DNA of 64,000 nt from Telmatactis stephensoni (lineage: Eukaryota > Cnidaria > Anthozoa > Actiniaria > Isophelliidae), in NCBI GenBank assembly GCA_029948255.1, contig JALIZF010001434.1, positions 124,001-188,000 on the forward strand, written 5' to 3'. This document shows positions 51,901 to 61,800 of the stretch, piece after piece (position 1 is the stretch's first letter; every line of letters starts with the position of its first letter). The position numbers and the translations under genes are program-made. The notes under the pieces are model-generated. The model had not been told where the DNA came from, searched no databases, and worked only from the letters and a program-made list of their open reading frames with translations.

Positions 51901-53196
51901 ATGAAATCAGCTTTGCGGGCAAACACATGCCAAGATGGAAGATCGAACCGAAGACGAGCCTCAAGAAATTATCGACACCAAATAACATTCCAAAAGGGGA
52001 AACCGAGCCGTCCTTCACCACAATCGTGGGCAAGAGTTAAGATAAATGTAAGCGGGCAAGTTTTCGAGACATTTGAATCAACATTGGCGCGATTTCCCGA
52101 TACGTTGCTGGGTTGTCCCGACAAAAGGAGGAAATATTACGATGAGTTTCATGAGGAATACTTTTTCAATCGCAACCGAAACGCGTTTGACGCAATTTTG
52201 TTTTTTTATCAGTCTGAGGGCGTTCTCGTCCGACCTGAGACAGTTTCTCTGCAGAATTTCTGCAACGAGTTGGAATTTTTTCAAGTCGGTCGCAAGGTCT
52301 TAGAACAATACATGAAAGACGAAGGAGTGCTTCTGGAAGATGACAACGCCACAGAAATCTTACCAGAAAATCCTATATTAAGAACGCTCTGGTTGTGGTT
52401 TGAATATCCATCCAGTTCTGACTCAGCCAAACTTGTGGCGTGCTGGTCAGTCATGTTTATATTTTTATCAATTTTTATCTTATGCGCCGAAACCGTACCA
52501 CACAAACATGCAACTGATCCATCTGAATCTGCGCAGATCGTGAGTCTCTACGAAGGCATCGAAATCGCGTGTGTTGTATGGTTTACACTCGAAATCGTCA
52601 TCCGCTTTATATCGTCACCAGAGAAAATGAAGTTTGTAAAAGATTGTTTGAATTACATTGACTTGGCAGCTGTTTTGCCGTTTTATCTGAAAGTTATGAT
52701 CGGATCCAGTGCCGACGCTCTTGGGATTATGAATGCTTTTCGCTTGCTACGGGTCTGCAGAATTTTCAAACTCGCTCGCCACTTAGAATTTCTACAAGTT
52801 CTAGGTCGCACTATCGTGGCTACTTGGAGAGAACTGTTAATGATCCTCTTTTTTATTGTAGTCAGTATGGTTGTATTTTCTGGGTTGACTTATTATGCCG
52901 AATACGACGCTCAAAAAGAAAAATTCTCCAGTATCCCTGCGACTTCTTGGTTTGTGATTGTGACCCTTACCAATGTGGGTTACGGAGACGTTGTCCCAGT
53001 GACCGCATTAGGTAAACTTCTTGGCACAGTTTGTGCACTAGTGGGGGTTCTAGCTATAGCTCTCCCAAGCCCTGTCATCGCCACGCGCTTTAAGCAATTT
53101 TATAATCAGGAACGCTGGAAGACCAAAACCGAAAATTCGACCTTTGTCTTCGTACGCAGAGAGAGCACCGAATCGCGGAAAATTTTACTGGACTAG
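51901..53196 (+). CDS. Shaker-type voltage-gated K+ channel alpha subunit with atypical pore (intronless)
   Basis: Single-exon ORF of 431 aa. A basic N-terminal stretch (1-45) is followed by a T1/BTB tetramerisation domain (about 46-140, INVSGQVFETF, FPDTLLG) and six transmembrane segments. S4 is AFRLLRVCRIFKLARH, with Arg/Lys at 281, 284, 287, 290 and 293. The T1 and S4-S5 sequences are of Kv1 type. Atypical residues: the first S4 arginine position is Asn278; the pore reads SWFVIVTLTNVGYGD, so the position of Shaker W434 is Phe351 and that of T442 is Asn358; the S6 PVP hinge is PSP (389-391). These suggest a non-conducting or modulatory subunit, but that is inference. The ATG at 51901 is the first in-frame start seen. 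Cnidarian Kv1-type genes are often intronless. No frameshift or stop, so it appears maintained. Confidence 0.93.
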   Translation: MKSALRANTCQDGRSNRRRASRNYRHQITFQKGKPSRPSPQSWARVKINVSGQVFETFESTLARFPDTLLGCPDKRRKYYDEFHEEYFFNRNRNAFDAILFFYQSEGVLVRPETVSLQNFCNELEFFQVGRKVLEQYMKDEGVLLEDDNATEILPENPILRTLWLWFEYPSSSDSAKLVACWSVMFIFLSIFILCAETVPHKHATDPSESAQIVSLYEGIEIACVVWFTLEIVIRFISSPEKMKFVKDCLNYIDLAAVLPFYLKVMIGSSADALGIMNAFRLLRVCRIFKLARHLEFLQVLGRTIVATWRELLMILFFIVVSMVVFSGLTYYAEYDAQKEKFSSIPATSWFVIVTLTNVGYGDVVPVTALGKLLGTVCALVGVLAIALPSPVIATRFKQFYNQERWKTKTENSTFVFVRRESTESRKILLD

Positions 53197-54603
53197 AAAG
53201 CGAAAACTACTTAAAAAGTAATTTCAAGTCTCAGTCTGTGGTCTCATGACAATACTTAATAGAGAGCTAGACAGAATTTGTGTTAGCAATTTCTATGCCT
53301 ACAGCTGTAGGATATTAGAGATGGCTTCACGAAATTACTATAGAATCGGGCATTTTTAGCACTTCATTGGCTTCTCAGGTTTATTTTTTAAACTTCATTG
53401 AGGTGCGTGAGGCAATAGTTTTCTCGAAACCAAAACACGAATTGAAAACAAAGGAAAAACTCTTTTACAAAGGAAGCTTTCCTTAGTTCTCATCTTTTAA
53501 TAAAACAGTGAAAAATTACTGCATGCGAGCACGCGACGGGAATTCGAAAATATTGTCACAATGTTTTGAAAAAAGAAACAGTGTATGTCACAAGGATCAT
53601 TTGAAATACAAATTAATGTTGCAGTGTTTTGTGTTTTTTCTGTTTTTTAAAAAATTATAGCATTCTTCTTTGTTCCCGTTGGAGTAATATCCATATTTAT
53701 CCTCTTATCGCCCTGAAGACTTCATTGGTACGTGAAATTACTATTCAGAAACAGTTGGACACTGGCTTTTGAGACAGTCTATTCATAGATGAGTCCCAGC
53801 CGATAATTTTCACTAGGAGTGAGGTACATGAAAAACAATCACAATTCTTTTTATATTATCCCATTTTCTGCGTACTTTTGGACAAAAAGCAGAAGCAATT
53901 TTACATGTATCTTGAGCAGTTAGCGAGATTATAAAAAAATGGCAATTTTCAGTTATCCTATCCGGCGAATTGATCATTATTTAGTCTGCACAATTTATCG
54001 CGGCTATCGATACAAACTTGATACGTTCGGAAAAAATTCCTTCCCCGCTTTGGAATGTAAATCTGACTGATTATAAACTTTGTTGTTTAAAAATTGTAAT
54101 TCCGACACTGAATAGTTTAATATGCATTCACAAATTCAATTCATATTCTCTAGCTCACTTGCACAGAGCAAACCGCTAACTGTTTGTTTTTTAACAACGT
54201 ATCTTTTTCTCCGAAAAAATAGTTTTGAATTCCGGCCCTTTATAATTGTAGCTGATAAAACAAATTTATTTGTGAATTGCGTAAAATTTGTGTAAAGAAA
54301 TCCGCTCGAAGATTGTATTAATAATTGAAATCCACAAACGAACACATTTTTTGTTTATTTTATCATCGTATTTTGTACAAGTTCAGTACAAATCAGATTT
54401 GGAGCTGCATTTTACTTTTTGCATGCCGGGGCTCTCATATAACGTAAACCAATTAGCAGTTTTTTGGAAATTAACCTCAGTCATTTAGATGCATGGTATG
54501 GATTCAATTTTAAGTAAACTGGTCTAGCTACAAACACGAATTAAAATGATATTGAGAGTATATGTGTTCACGACCAAAAGCGTAGCGGGATGGAGGCGGG
54601 TAG
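53197..54603. other. Intergenic region after the Kv gene
   Basis: No gene or clear mobile element seen; AT-rich single-copy-looking sequence. Confidence 0.5.
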
Positions 54604-54910
54604 GGTTGGGTAGACACGGCTGAAAAACGCATTGCGCATGCTCGAAAATTCGGCGGGAATTCGTAGACCCGTTCGCGTTTACAAACAAAAGTACGTAATG
54701 AAGGTAACCGTCGATTCAGCTGTCGTGTATTATGCGAATTTCTCTTGTATTATTTGCCCAGGGAAATTGAGAACAACTAATGGAATGTTTTAGGAAAAAA
54801 TAACCACTAAGTTTTACGGCACCCTTAAATTTCAAGATTTACTAAACATCCAATGATTTTAAAACTTCCGAGTGTGTAATGTGTTTTTCACCTGTGCCCC
54901 TTGTTAACGC
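54604..54910 (+). repeat. Dispersed repeat, copy B (downstream of the Kv gene)
   Basis: Same order of words as copy A at 47288, same orientation, with scattered substitutions and small indels. Confidence 0.8.
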
Positions 54911-55849
54911 TAACCGGCCTTCGAGCAACCGAACCCAGGTCAGCATGCAGTGGTTTGTTCAATTCGCTGTTTGGGCTACCTGTGGCGGTTCCAGTTGACA
55001 GCTGGAAAAGCATATCGGAATTTCCAGCAGAATTAAAGGTCACAAAGTCTCGAAATTTGTAATATTTTTAACATATACATTTCAGCTATACGAATTGAAG
55101 CACAGGGATCGACTCGCAAAGAAAATCAGCATAAGAGGCTCACAGATTTACTATTCTCACCCCTCCCCTCCCCTCCCCCCAAACCGCCAGTTCCAGATTA
55201 TGTATCAGAGGGACTATTCGTGTTTGTTGTTACCTAAATTTTAAACAGAAACAAATTAGAATATACTTGGTTGATAAAATATGAAGAATTAGCTAGATAA
55301 ATTTTTCAGACGTAGGCAACCTTAGGCACTCGTAGGCGCTCGTCATAGAAGGATAAACAACAACAACAACAACAATTCTTTATTTGCACACGAATTAACA
55401 AACAAATTTAACAAATAAATTACAAATTACAAAGAGATAAATAAATACATTTTCAAATAAAATAAAATATGATAAATTAATTATTAATTTACAAGAGATT
55501 TACAAGATATTTTTTTGAAAAAAAGAAAGAAAAACAATAGTCTCTAATACTGTAATTAAAAGACAACTTCTAATTACACTAAAATAACACAATTCACACT
55601 CGGAGACCATGGAAAGCTAGAAATAGGTTACGTAGCTGGGACATAATGCGCATAGCCGACAAGTCCTCCCCGTCGTGGAGTGTGACGTCATCGATCACGT
55701 TATTCCGACTAGCTAGAACTCAAAAACCGAAAGCAAACGCTCTCGTCCGCGCGCATGTCAAAAATCAAATTCTATTGTTTGAGAGCTTTGCGCGCGCGAT
55801 GACGAAGTTACTAAAAACAGCCTTCGCCGCTACGAACATTGCAAGAGGG
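54911..55849. other. Intergenic region with possible LINE 3' tail
   Basis: From about 55358 a (CAA)n tract leads into AATTCTTTATTTGCACACG. Read on the minus strand this is a T/A-rich tail ending in (TTG)n, as in L2/CR1-type 3' ends. The family is not confirmed. Confidence 0.4.
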
Positions 55850-56390
55850 TCTCAATGGGGGCATAGCTTTGACGGTTGACGGTTAAAATTTTGCCTTTTT
55901 GACGGCTGACGATAAGAAATTCGGTGTTTTGACGGTTAACGGTTAATTCTACTCTTTGACGGTTAAAATAAGCCAATTAAATATTACTAACCAATAGTTA
56001 ACCATCAATTTTTATGAAATTACATCGCTAGCTGTTACTGTAGTCTCCTTCGCAGCCATTATTAGTCCAGCTCCCATTCCCCTGCGGTCCACTCGGGAGT
56101 GGACCGCAGGGGAATGGGAGCTAGACTAATAACGGCTGCAAAGACTATTGTTACTGTTGCAACTTCTTGTCTAACCTGCCCGTTTCTAGTATTGCGGTTT
56201 AATATTTGACCATTCGATATGGTGAAGGATTAGTTCCAGGCTCGTCGCTTTGGGTGGCTCGAAGGTTTAAACGAACGGTTTGAACTCCCCCCCTCCTCCC
56301 ACAGAAAATAGCCACTTAGCTTAAAGAAACTAGGCACATTGTTGCGTTTCTCTCTAAATGAACTTTTGGTAAATGCTGGTGAATTATAGT
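55850..56390. mobile_element. Dispersed repeat (GACGGTT family), second copy
   Basis: Contains repeated TTGACGGTTGACGGTTAA words and TTGGTAAATGCTGGTGAA; matches the reverse complement of 12795-13735 on both sides of that copy's insertions. A third piece with the same motif is at 57446-57550. Confidence 0.75.
56041..56148. mobile_element. Hairpin MITE of about 107 bp inserted in the dispersed repeat
   Basis: TAGTCTCCTTCGCAGCC and CCATTCCCCTGCGGTCCACTC at the left pair with GAGTGGACCGCAGGGGAATG and GGCTGCAAAGACTA at the right. Flanked by TGTTACTG on both sides, an 8-bp target duplication as in hAT elements. Confidence 0.85.
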
Positions 56391-58140
56391 TTTATCGAAA
56401 CTCCGAACTTTAGCTATATATTTTAACGATTTCTTAATTTTAACAACTGAAGTATTTTTCATCATTTTTTATTCTTTCAATATTTTTCTGTTTCTTTCTT
56501 TTCTATCTCTCGTTTAGTTAACAACTAATTCTGATTTTGAAACAGGGGAAAAGAAAAAAGAAAAAAAGGAAAAAGGAAAAAAGGATGGACCCCTAGCCGG
56601 TTGCGAACCCGACTTTTTCATCTGCTCATTTGCTTCACAGTTCAAGGGTTTTCCAACTGCGCCACGGGATCGCGTAATTTGCACAACAATAGATAGCCAA
56701 TTCAAAGAATACACTAGGTTATTTTGTCCTCCAAATCCCTTAGTAGTCCAGTTAGTCTAGTGGTAAGGTGCAGTCATTTACGGCCTAGGATCCGACTGTT
56801 TCCTCCCTCTTTGACCGCGAAGCTTGCTGCGTTCTACCGATAGCGCGGAAGGGGCCGAAATCTTCTTCCTATACGTAACATGCGATGATTCAGCAATTTG
56901 TCTGGATGCATGGTCGATTTTTTGGGGTTTTACATAAAATTAGCATACTAATTTCATTGGGTAACGGGTTCGAGTCCTGTCGGCGCCAACAACTTTTCTT
57001 TTTTTTCTTTTTTTCTGTTTTTAATGGATTCTATTTCTCTTCTCTAATTTTTCTTGGCTTAAAATTCAGGTTTCAACGAAGAGAACTACATAAACTCTTT
57101 ACATTAGCTTGATGCTTTCAAATTTTTGCGTAATTTAGAAAAACATGCACATTCCTTGAAATAAGAGTTATCTAAAAAAATTCATTCCACTTTCCAAAAA
57201 CTAGCGGGACCTCTAATACTAATTATACAGATCATTCTGAAGCATTCACTATTCCCAGCCGACAATGGTAGAAATCCAACCTCCCCTATCAATATGCTTG
57301 CGACGAGCCAGCAGTTCTGCGACAACATGAAGTTCAGTATGGCTTTTATAAAGTTTTAACGGTATTGAAATAGTGAAATTGTTATAACGTCTTGAAAAAT
57401 ACGCGCATTTGGAAAAATAACTTAGAAAAATTGTTCGAGAGTGTATTTGACGGTTAATTTTTTTGACGCTTGACGGTTAAAATTTCCCTCATTTCACGGT
57501 TGACGGTTATAATTTAGGCCGTTTGACGGTTGACGGTTAACCCCATTGACACCCTGCAAAGACATCATCAATACTGAGTTTCGCTCTCTTAGTATATTAT
57601 GGTCTCTTGGACTAGCCTCTATAATATCGCGCTCCAAATCAGTAATAAAAAAGAGGCCGAGAACAGGCAATTAAAAGGCGTGTCCATGAAAATCTTTTTA
57701 ACAGTTACTACCAAACCGTGAAAGTACAACAGTGATCGATATGGAGTTTTAGAGGATCTTGTTTTTTGTTGTTGTTGTTGTTGTTGTTATTGTTGTTTAT
57801 TTTTTCCTATTGTTTGAATTATTTTTTTGCTAGATGTGGGGATGGGATTCCAAAGTGAGTTCTTGTTACTAAAAGTTGATTATGAGTATGATGCGATCTA
57901 AAACGCACTGATGGCCGACTATAGCTGTTAAATTATGTGACAATTAGTTAATCGCAAGCCAGCAAAACTACCGTATAAATCAGTAGATGCATTTCCATTG
58001 TACTTGGGCTGCGTCGCCAAGAATTACTGTATTTGAAGAGACTAGTTGAAATCACGTGACCTGTGACGTCACACTTTATGACGGGCAGGACATTGTTTGC
58101 TATGTACATTATATGCTGTTGAAATGCTTCGTTATTAGTA
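56391..58140. other. Repeat-rich intergenic region
   Basis: Holds tRNA-like fragments (56590-56680, minus), a GACGGTT-motif piece (57446-57550) and a (GTT)n tract near 57765-57800. No gene recognised. Confidence 0.5.
56590..56680 (-). repeat. tRNA-like fragment (possible SINE head)
   Basis: The minus strand reads CCGTGGCGCAGTTGG (A-box-like) and, 40 bp later, GGGTTCGCAACC (B-box-like), with ends that can pair (GATCCC/GGGGTC). The T stem is imperfect, so a working tRNA is unlikely. Confidence 0.4.
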
Positions 58141-58142
58141 TA

Positions 58143-58310
58143 GGAAATCGCACGATCTTCAGTACAATTCGGAATTAATAGGTACAAGTAATGTTTTGAA
58201 AGTTCTCAAAATAGGACGAGCCTTTAGGCGAGTCCGATCCTATTTGAGAGTTTTCAAGACATTACGAGTAACTATTAATTCTGAATTGTACGAGAAGATC
58301 GTGCGATTTT
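58143..58310. mobile_element. Fold-back element, left of a pair
   Basis: AAATCGCACGATCTTC, AGTACAATTC and GAATTAATAG at the left pair with TATTAATTCTGAATTGTACG and GAAGATCGTGCGATTT at the right; the centre is GAGCCTTTAGGCGAGTC. Confidence 0.85.
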
Positions 58311-58316
58311 TTATTT

Positions 58317-58457
58317 ATAATACACTATACAAAATTTCAATTAACGATTGTAGTTGCCATAGCGACTTAATAGGTACTCTGCAGAGTACAATTAACGATT
58401 TAATTGTACTCCTCTCGTCCAATCAGAATCGAGTAATTTTGTATAGTGTATTATAAG
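58317..58457. mobile_element. Inverted-repeat element, right of a pair
   Basis: TATAATACACTATACAAAAT at the left and ATTTTGTATAGTGTATTATA at the right, about 140 bp. It starts a few bases after the preceding fold-back. Confidence 0.85.
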
Positions 58458-58837
58458 TGATTTAATAACTTAATTAGAGCAAGATATATTGATTTTATTC
58501 ATTTCTTCCTCCACCCCGAAAACCGCAGACCGCCATCAACGCAGGCTAATAGTGTAAGGGTGTTTTCTCTGATCCATTTGAGGTCTGTCCCAGAAATTAT
58601 TTTGGGATCATTGGAGATCATTTTGGGGTCGGGATCATTTCGGGGACGATTTGGGGCGGGATCATACCTCCCCTCCCCTTCAAAGACATAACAATACCAC
58701 AATGCAGTTCGCACCGCGCTTGAATGGTTACCAAGTACAGAGAGTCAAAATAATTTTCACACAAGAAGAACTTTTGTCAAATTAAGCTTCATATTCTCCT
58801 CTAAATCATTGCTGATCAAACCTAGTCTATTTTAGCA
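58458..58837. other. Upstream region of the acidic secreted protein gene
   Basis: 380 bp of unique-looking sequence with repeated GGGATCATT/GGATCATTT words near 58605-58665; the promoter probably lies here but no core element can be placed. Confidence 0.4.
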
Positions 58838-61800
58838 ATGAAGACCACAAATCAGAAGGTACTTCTGTTGGTTTTTCTGGTATTTTCAGTCGCCTGTTTG
58901 GTGCATTCTGCTAGTTTAAAAGGTAAGTAAAGGGTAATTTGACGTTGAACGTCTCGTCTTCGTCTTTTTGTCTATTACTCTAAAATTACTAGAAATCTTG
59001 ATACGGCTAAAAGTCTTGAGCACTACCTTTGACGATTCAAGACACTGTTCGTCCATATTTCGAGCTATCATTATTTCTAAGCGTATCTAAACGAGGTTTG
59101 ACCTCAATCAGAAACCTACAAATATAAGATAATTAAGCTTACTTCATCTCGATATTTTAGAATACCAAACCCACATATTAGATGCAGTTACAATTGAATT
59201 TTGGTAAAATTTTCATATTCATTTATGTATTCCTCGACAGTGCTTCAAGGTTCGCCTTCTAACTCTATTGAACTCAAGACTTGATTTTGTTTCAGTGTTC
59301 GCATGTTGGAATTATCAGAATTTTGCTCCATTTTTTCTCGATTTGTCCTGTTACACTATAAATATTTAACAAGATCAAGCCACAACTCATAGAAACTTTG
59401 AATACTATGAAACATCTGCGTTCATGCTGGCACAAGTTATTATGATCACAATGTCATAAGACAAATAACAATTGATATATTATTTGAGCAGAATATTCAT
59501 GATTTACTAGGTTAGAAGGTTCCAGATTTCCTATATTTTTAAAACCGTGCACAATGTGTTAAAAAAGCACATAAAATCCGAAGTGATATTATATGATAGA
59601 TATGATTGTGTCTTTTAGGAAGAAAACATTTTTGAATAAAAAAGGATTTTTTAAATTGCCTTACCCCCTGTGTAGGCTGTATCTGTGTTTAGAATATATA
59701 TTTCAAATTTACATGGAGACATTGTTTTTATTGGAATATGCAAACAATAACCCATTCATTCCTTGTTGAGAGTGTCAGTGGTTTTGCAGTGTGACTACTC
59801 GAACAAAGGCCACCCAAACAAATTATCAGACAAATTTTCAATATCCATTTTTGATGCTTAAAACAGATTTGTTGTGAGTTCCTGTAGTCAAAGATGTTTC
59901 TTGTTCAATCTCTGTATAGTTCGTACACATGTAAATCAATTATATATACACATGTAAAGCAAATTGTATTCATTTGTATTGAAATATTGAACATTTGTAG
60001 AGATTCTATGTTTATAACTCAATCGTGATTGGATAATTTGCATGAAAATTTGTTGGGTACGGCCTTAATTGGACAGAGTATATAAGCTCCATTTACATGA
60101 CACCAAAAAACGGTATGGACAGGATGATTTTCAGCAAGGATGAATTTGGTTTTAGTACTGAAAGTGATGTATGATTGTATGATCACCATATGATTTGTCA
60201 TTGCCTATAAAGATAATACTAGCCAGAATAGTGCCATTTAAATATAGAATTCTATCACTTTCCGTACAAAAAGCAAATCATCCTTGCCTTGCTGTTTTTT
60301 GGTGTCGTGTAAATGGGACTATAGTCACACTGTAAAAATGATTGTTGGCTGGGGGCTGAATGTTTTGGATTTGTTCCCTGGTATGATCATAACTTTGTGT
60401 CCTTTAATAAAAATATATTATCTAATTGTCTCAATGCCTTCCTAAATAATGCTTGAAGTTAAACTGCATGCTATGATTTTTCAAAGCTGTCAAGAAAACT
60501 GATGATAAATACAAAAACAATGATGAGGCAAAAGCTGAGCATGAAGTCAGCAAAGATGAACATGAAATAGAGAAACTTGATGAAGGTGATGGTGATGAGG
60601 AGGAAGGAATTTCTGACGACCTTCAGGGTAAAGATGAAAGTGAAGCAAAAGATGAAAGTGAACCAAAAGATGAAAGTGAAGCTGAAGACAAGAATTCAGA
60701 GGAAGACTTCAAGGAAGATGAAAGTAAGTTCTTATAGCATTTTTTCCTCCTAATTTCTTCCATCCGTCAATTCTTCTCTCCCTCTTTCCCTCCCTTTCCT
60801 ACTTTCCTTCCTTCCTTCCTTCCTTCCTTCCTTCCTTCCTTCCTTCCTTCCTTCCTTCCTTCCTTCCTTCCTTCCTTCCTTCCTTCCTTCCTTCCTTCCT
60901 TCCTTCCTTCCTTCCTTCCTTCCTTCCTTCCTTCCTTCCTTCCTTCCTTCCTTCCCTTCCTTCCTTCCTTCCTTCCCTTCCTTCCCTTCCTTCCTTCCCT
61001 TCCTTCCTTCCTTCCTTCCTTCCCTTCCTTCCTTCCCTTCCCCTCCCTTCTTTCCTTCCCCTCCCTTTTTATGCATTTTTTTAAGTTTATTATCTCTCAT
61101 TATCTGTTTTAGAAGATGAGAATGAAAAGGAATCTGAAAATGACCAAACAAATGAATCTAATGATAGTGAACCTAAGCTAGATGACAGCAGTGATTTCAC
61201 AAAGGTACGCATAATAACTTATAATGTTCCATGATAAACCATGCAGGCATACAGGACCAAAAAAACCTTGCAGACAGGGTGTACACTGTTCATACACAGA
61301 CAGCGGTTTCAGTAAAAACAGATTTATTGCCAAGTAGGCAAGTAGTTTAACTTGGCAGTTTAAAATTGGCAGTTATCAATTGAATAATAATTCAGTTTTT
61401 TGACCAAGATGTATTGTGTAGTTCCAGAAAAATTAATATCTATACCCACACCATGAAAGGATTTTGAAATTCTGGAGGGGAGGGGGGTCAGTGAAAGAAC
61501 AAAACTGATTGAGTTTGTATCCATGGATATATATAGGGGATGAATATTTTCTACAAGGGAAATTATCAGAACTAAGCACACAGATGCTACATGTACATGT
61601 AATTTTTCCATGGGACCATAGATGTGATCAGAGTGGGGGGTTTTACAGGGGAGGGGTGGGGGGAGGTATGGAATATATTGTGCATTGTTGAATGCATGAA
61701 TGATAAACATTTTTTTTGAATTGTGAGCCTTCATGATCAGCCTATTCTTGGCCAGGTGTCTAGCTGACTGTGCACATAGCTGGGCTTGTTTCACCCCTTC

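Noticed and set aside
56745..57000. Possible split tRNA: A-box-like TCTAGTGGTAAGG near 56756 and B-box-like GGGTTCGAGTCC near 56967
   Set aside because: About 200 bp separate the boxes and no acceptor-stem pairing was found; probably scattered SINE debris.
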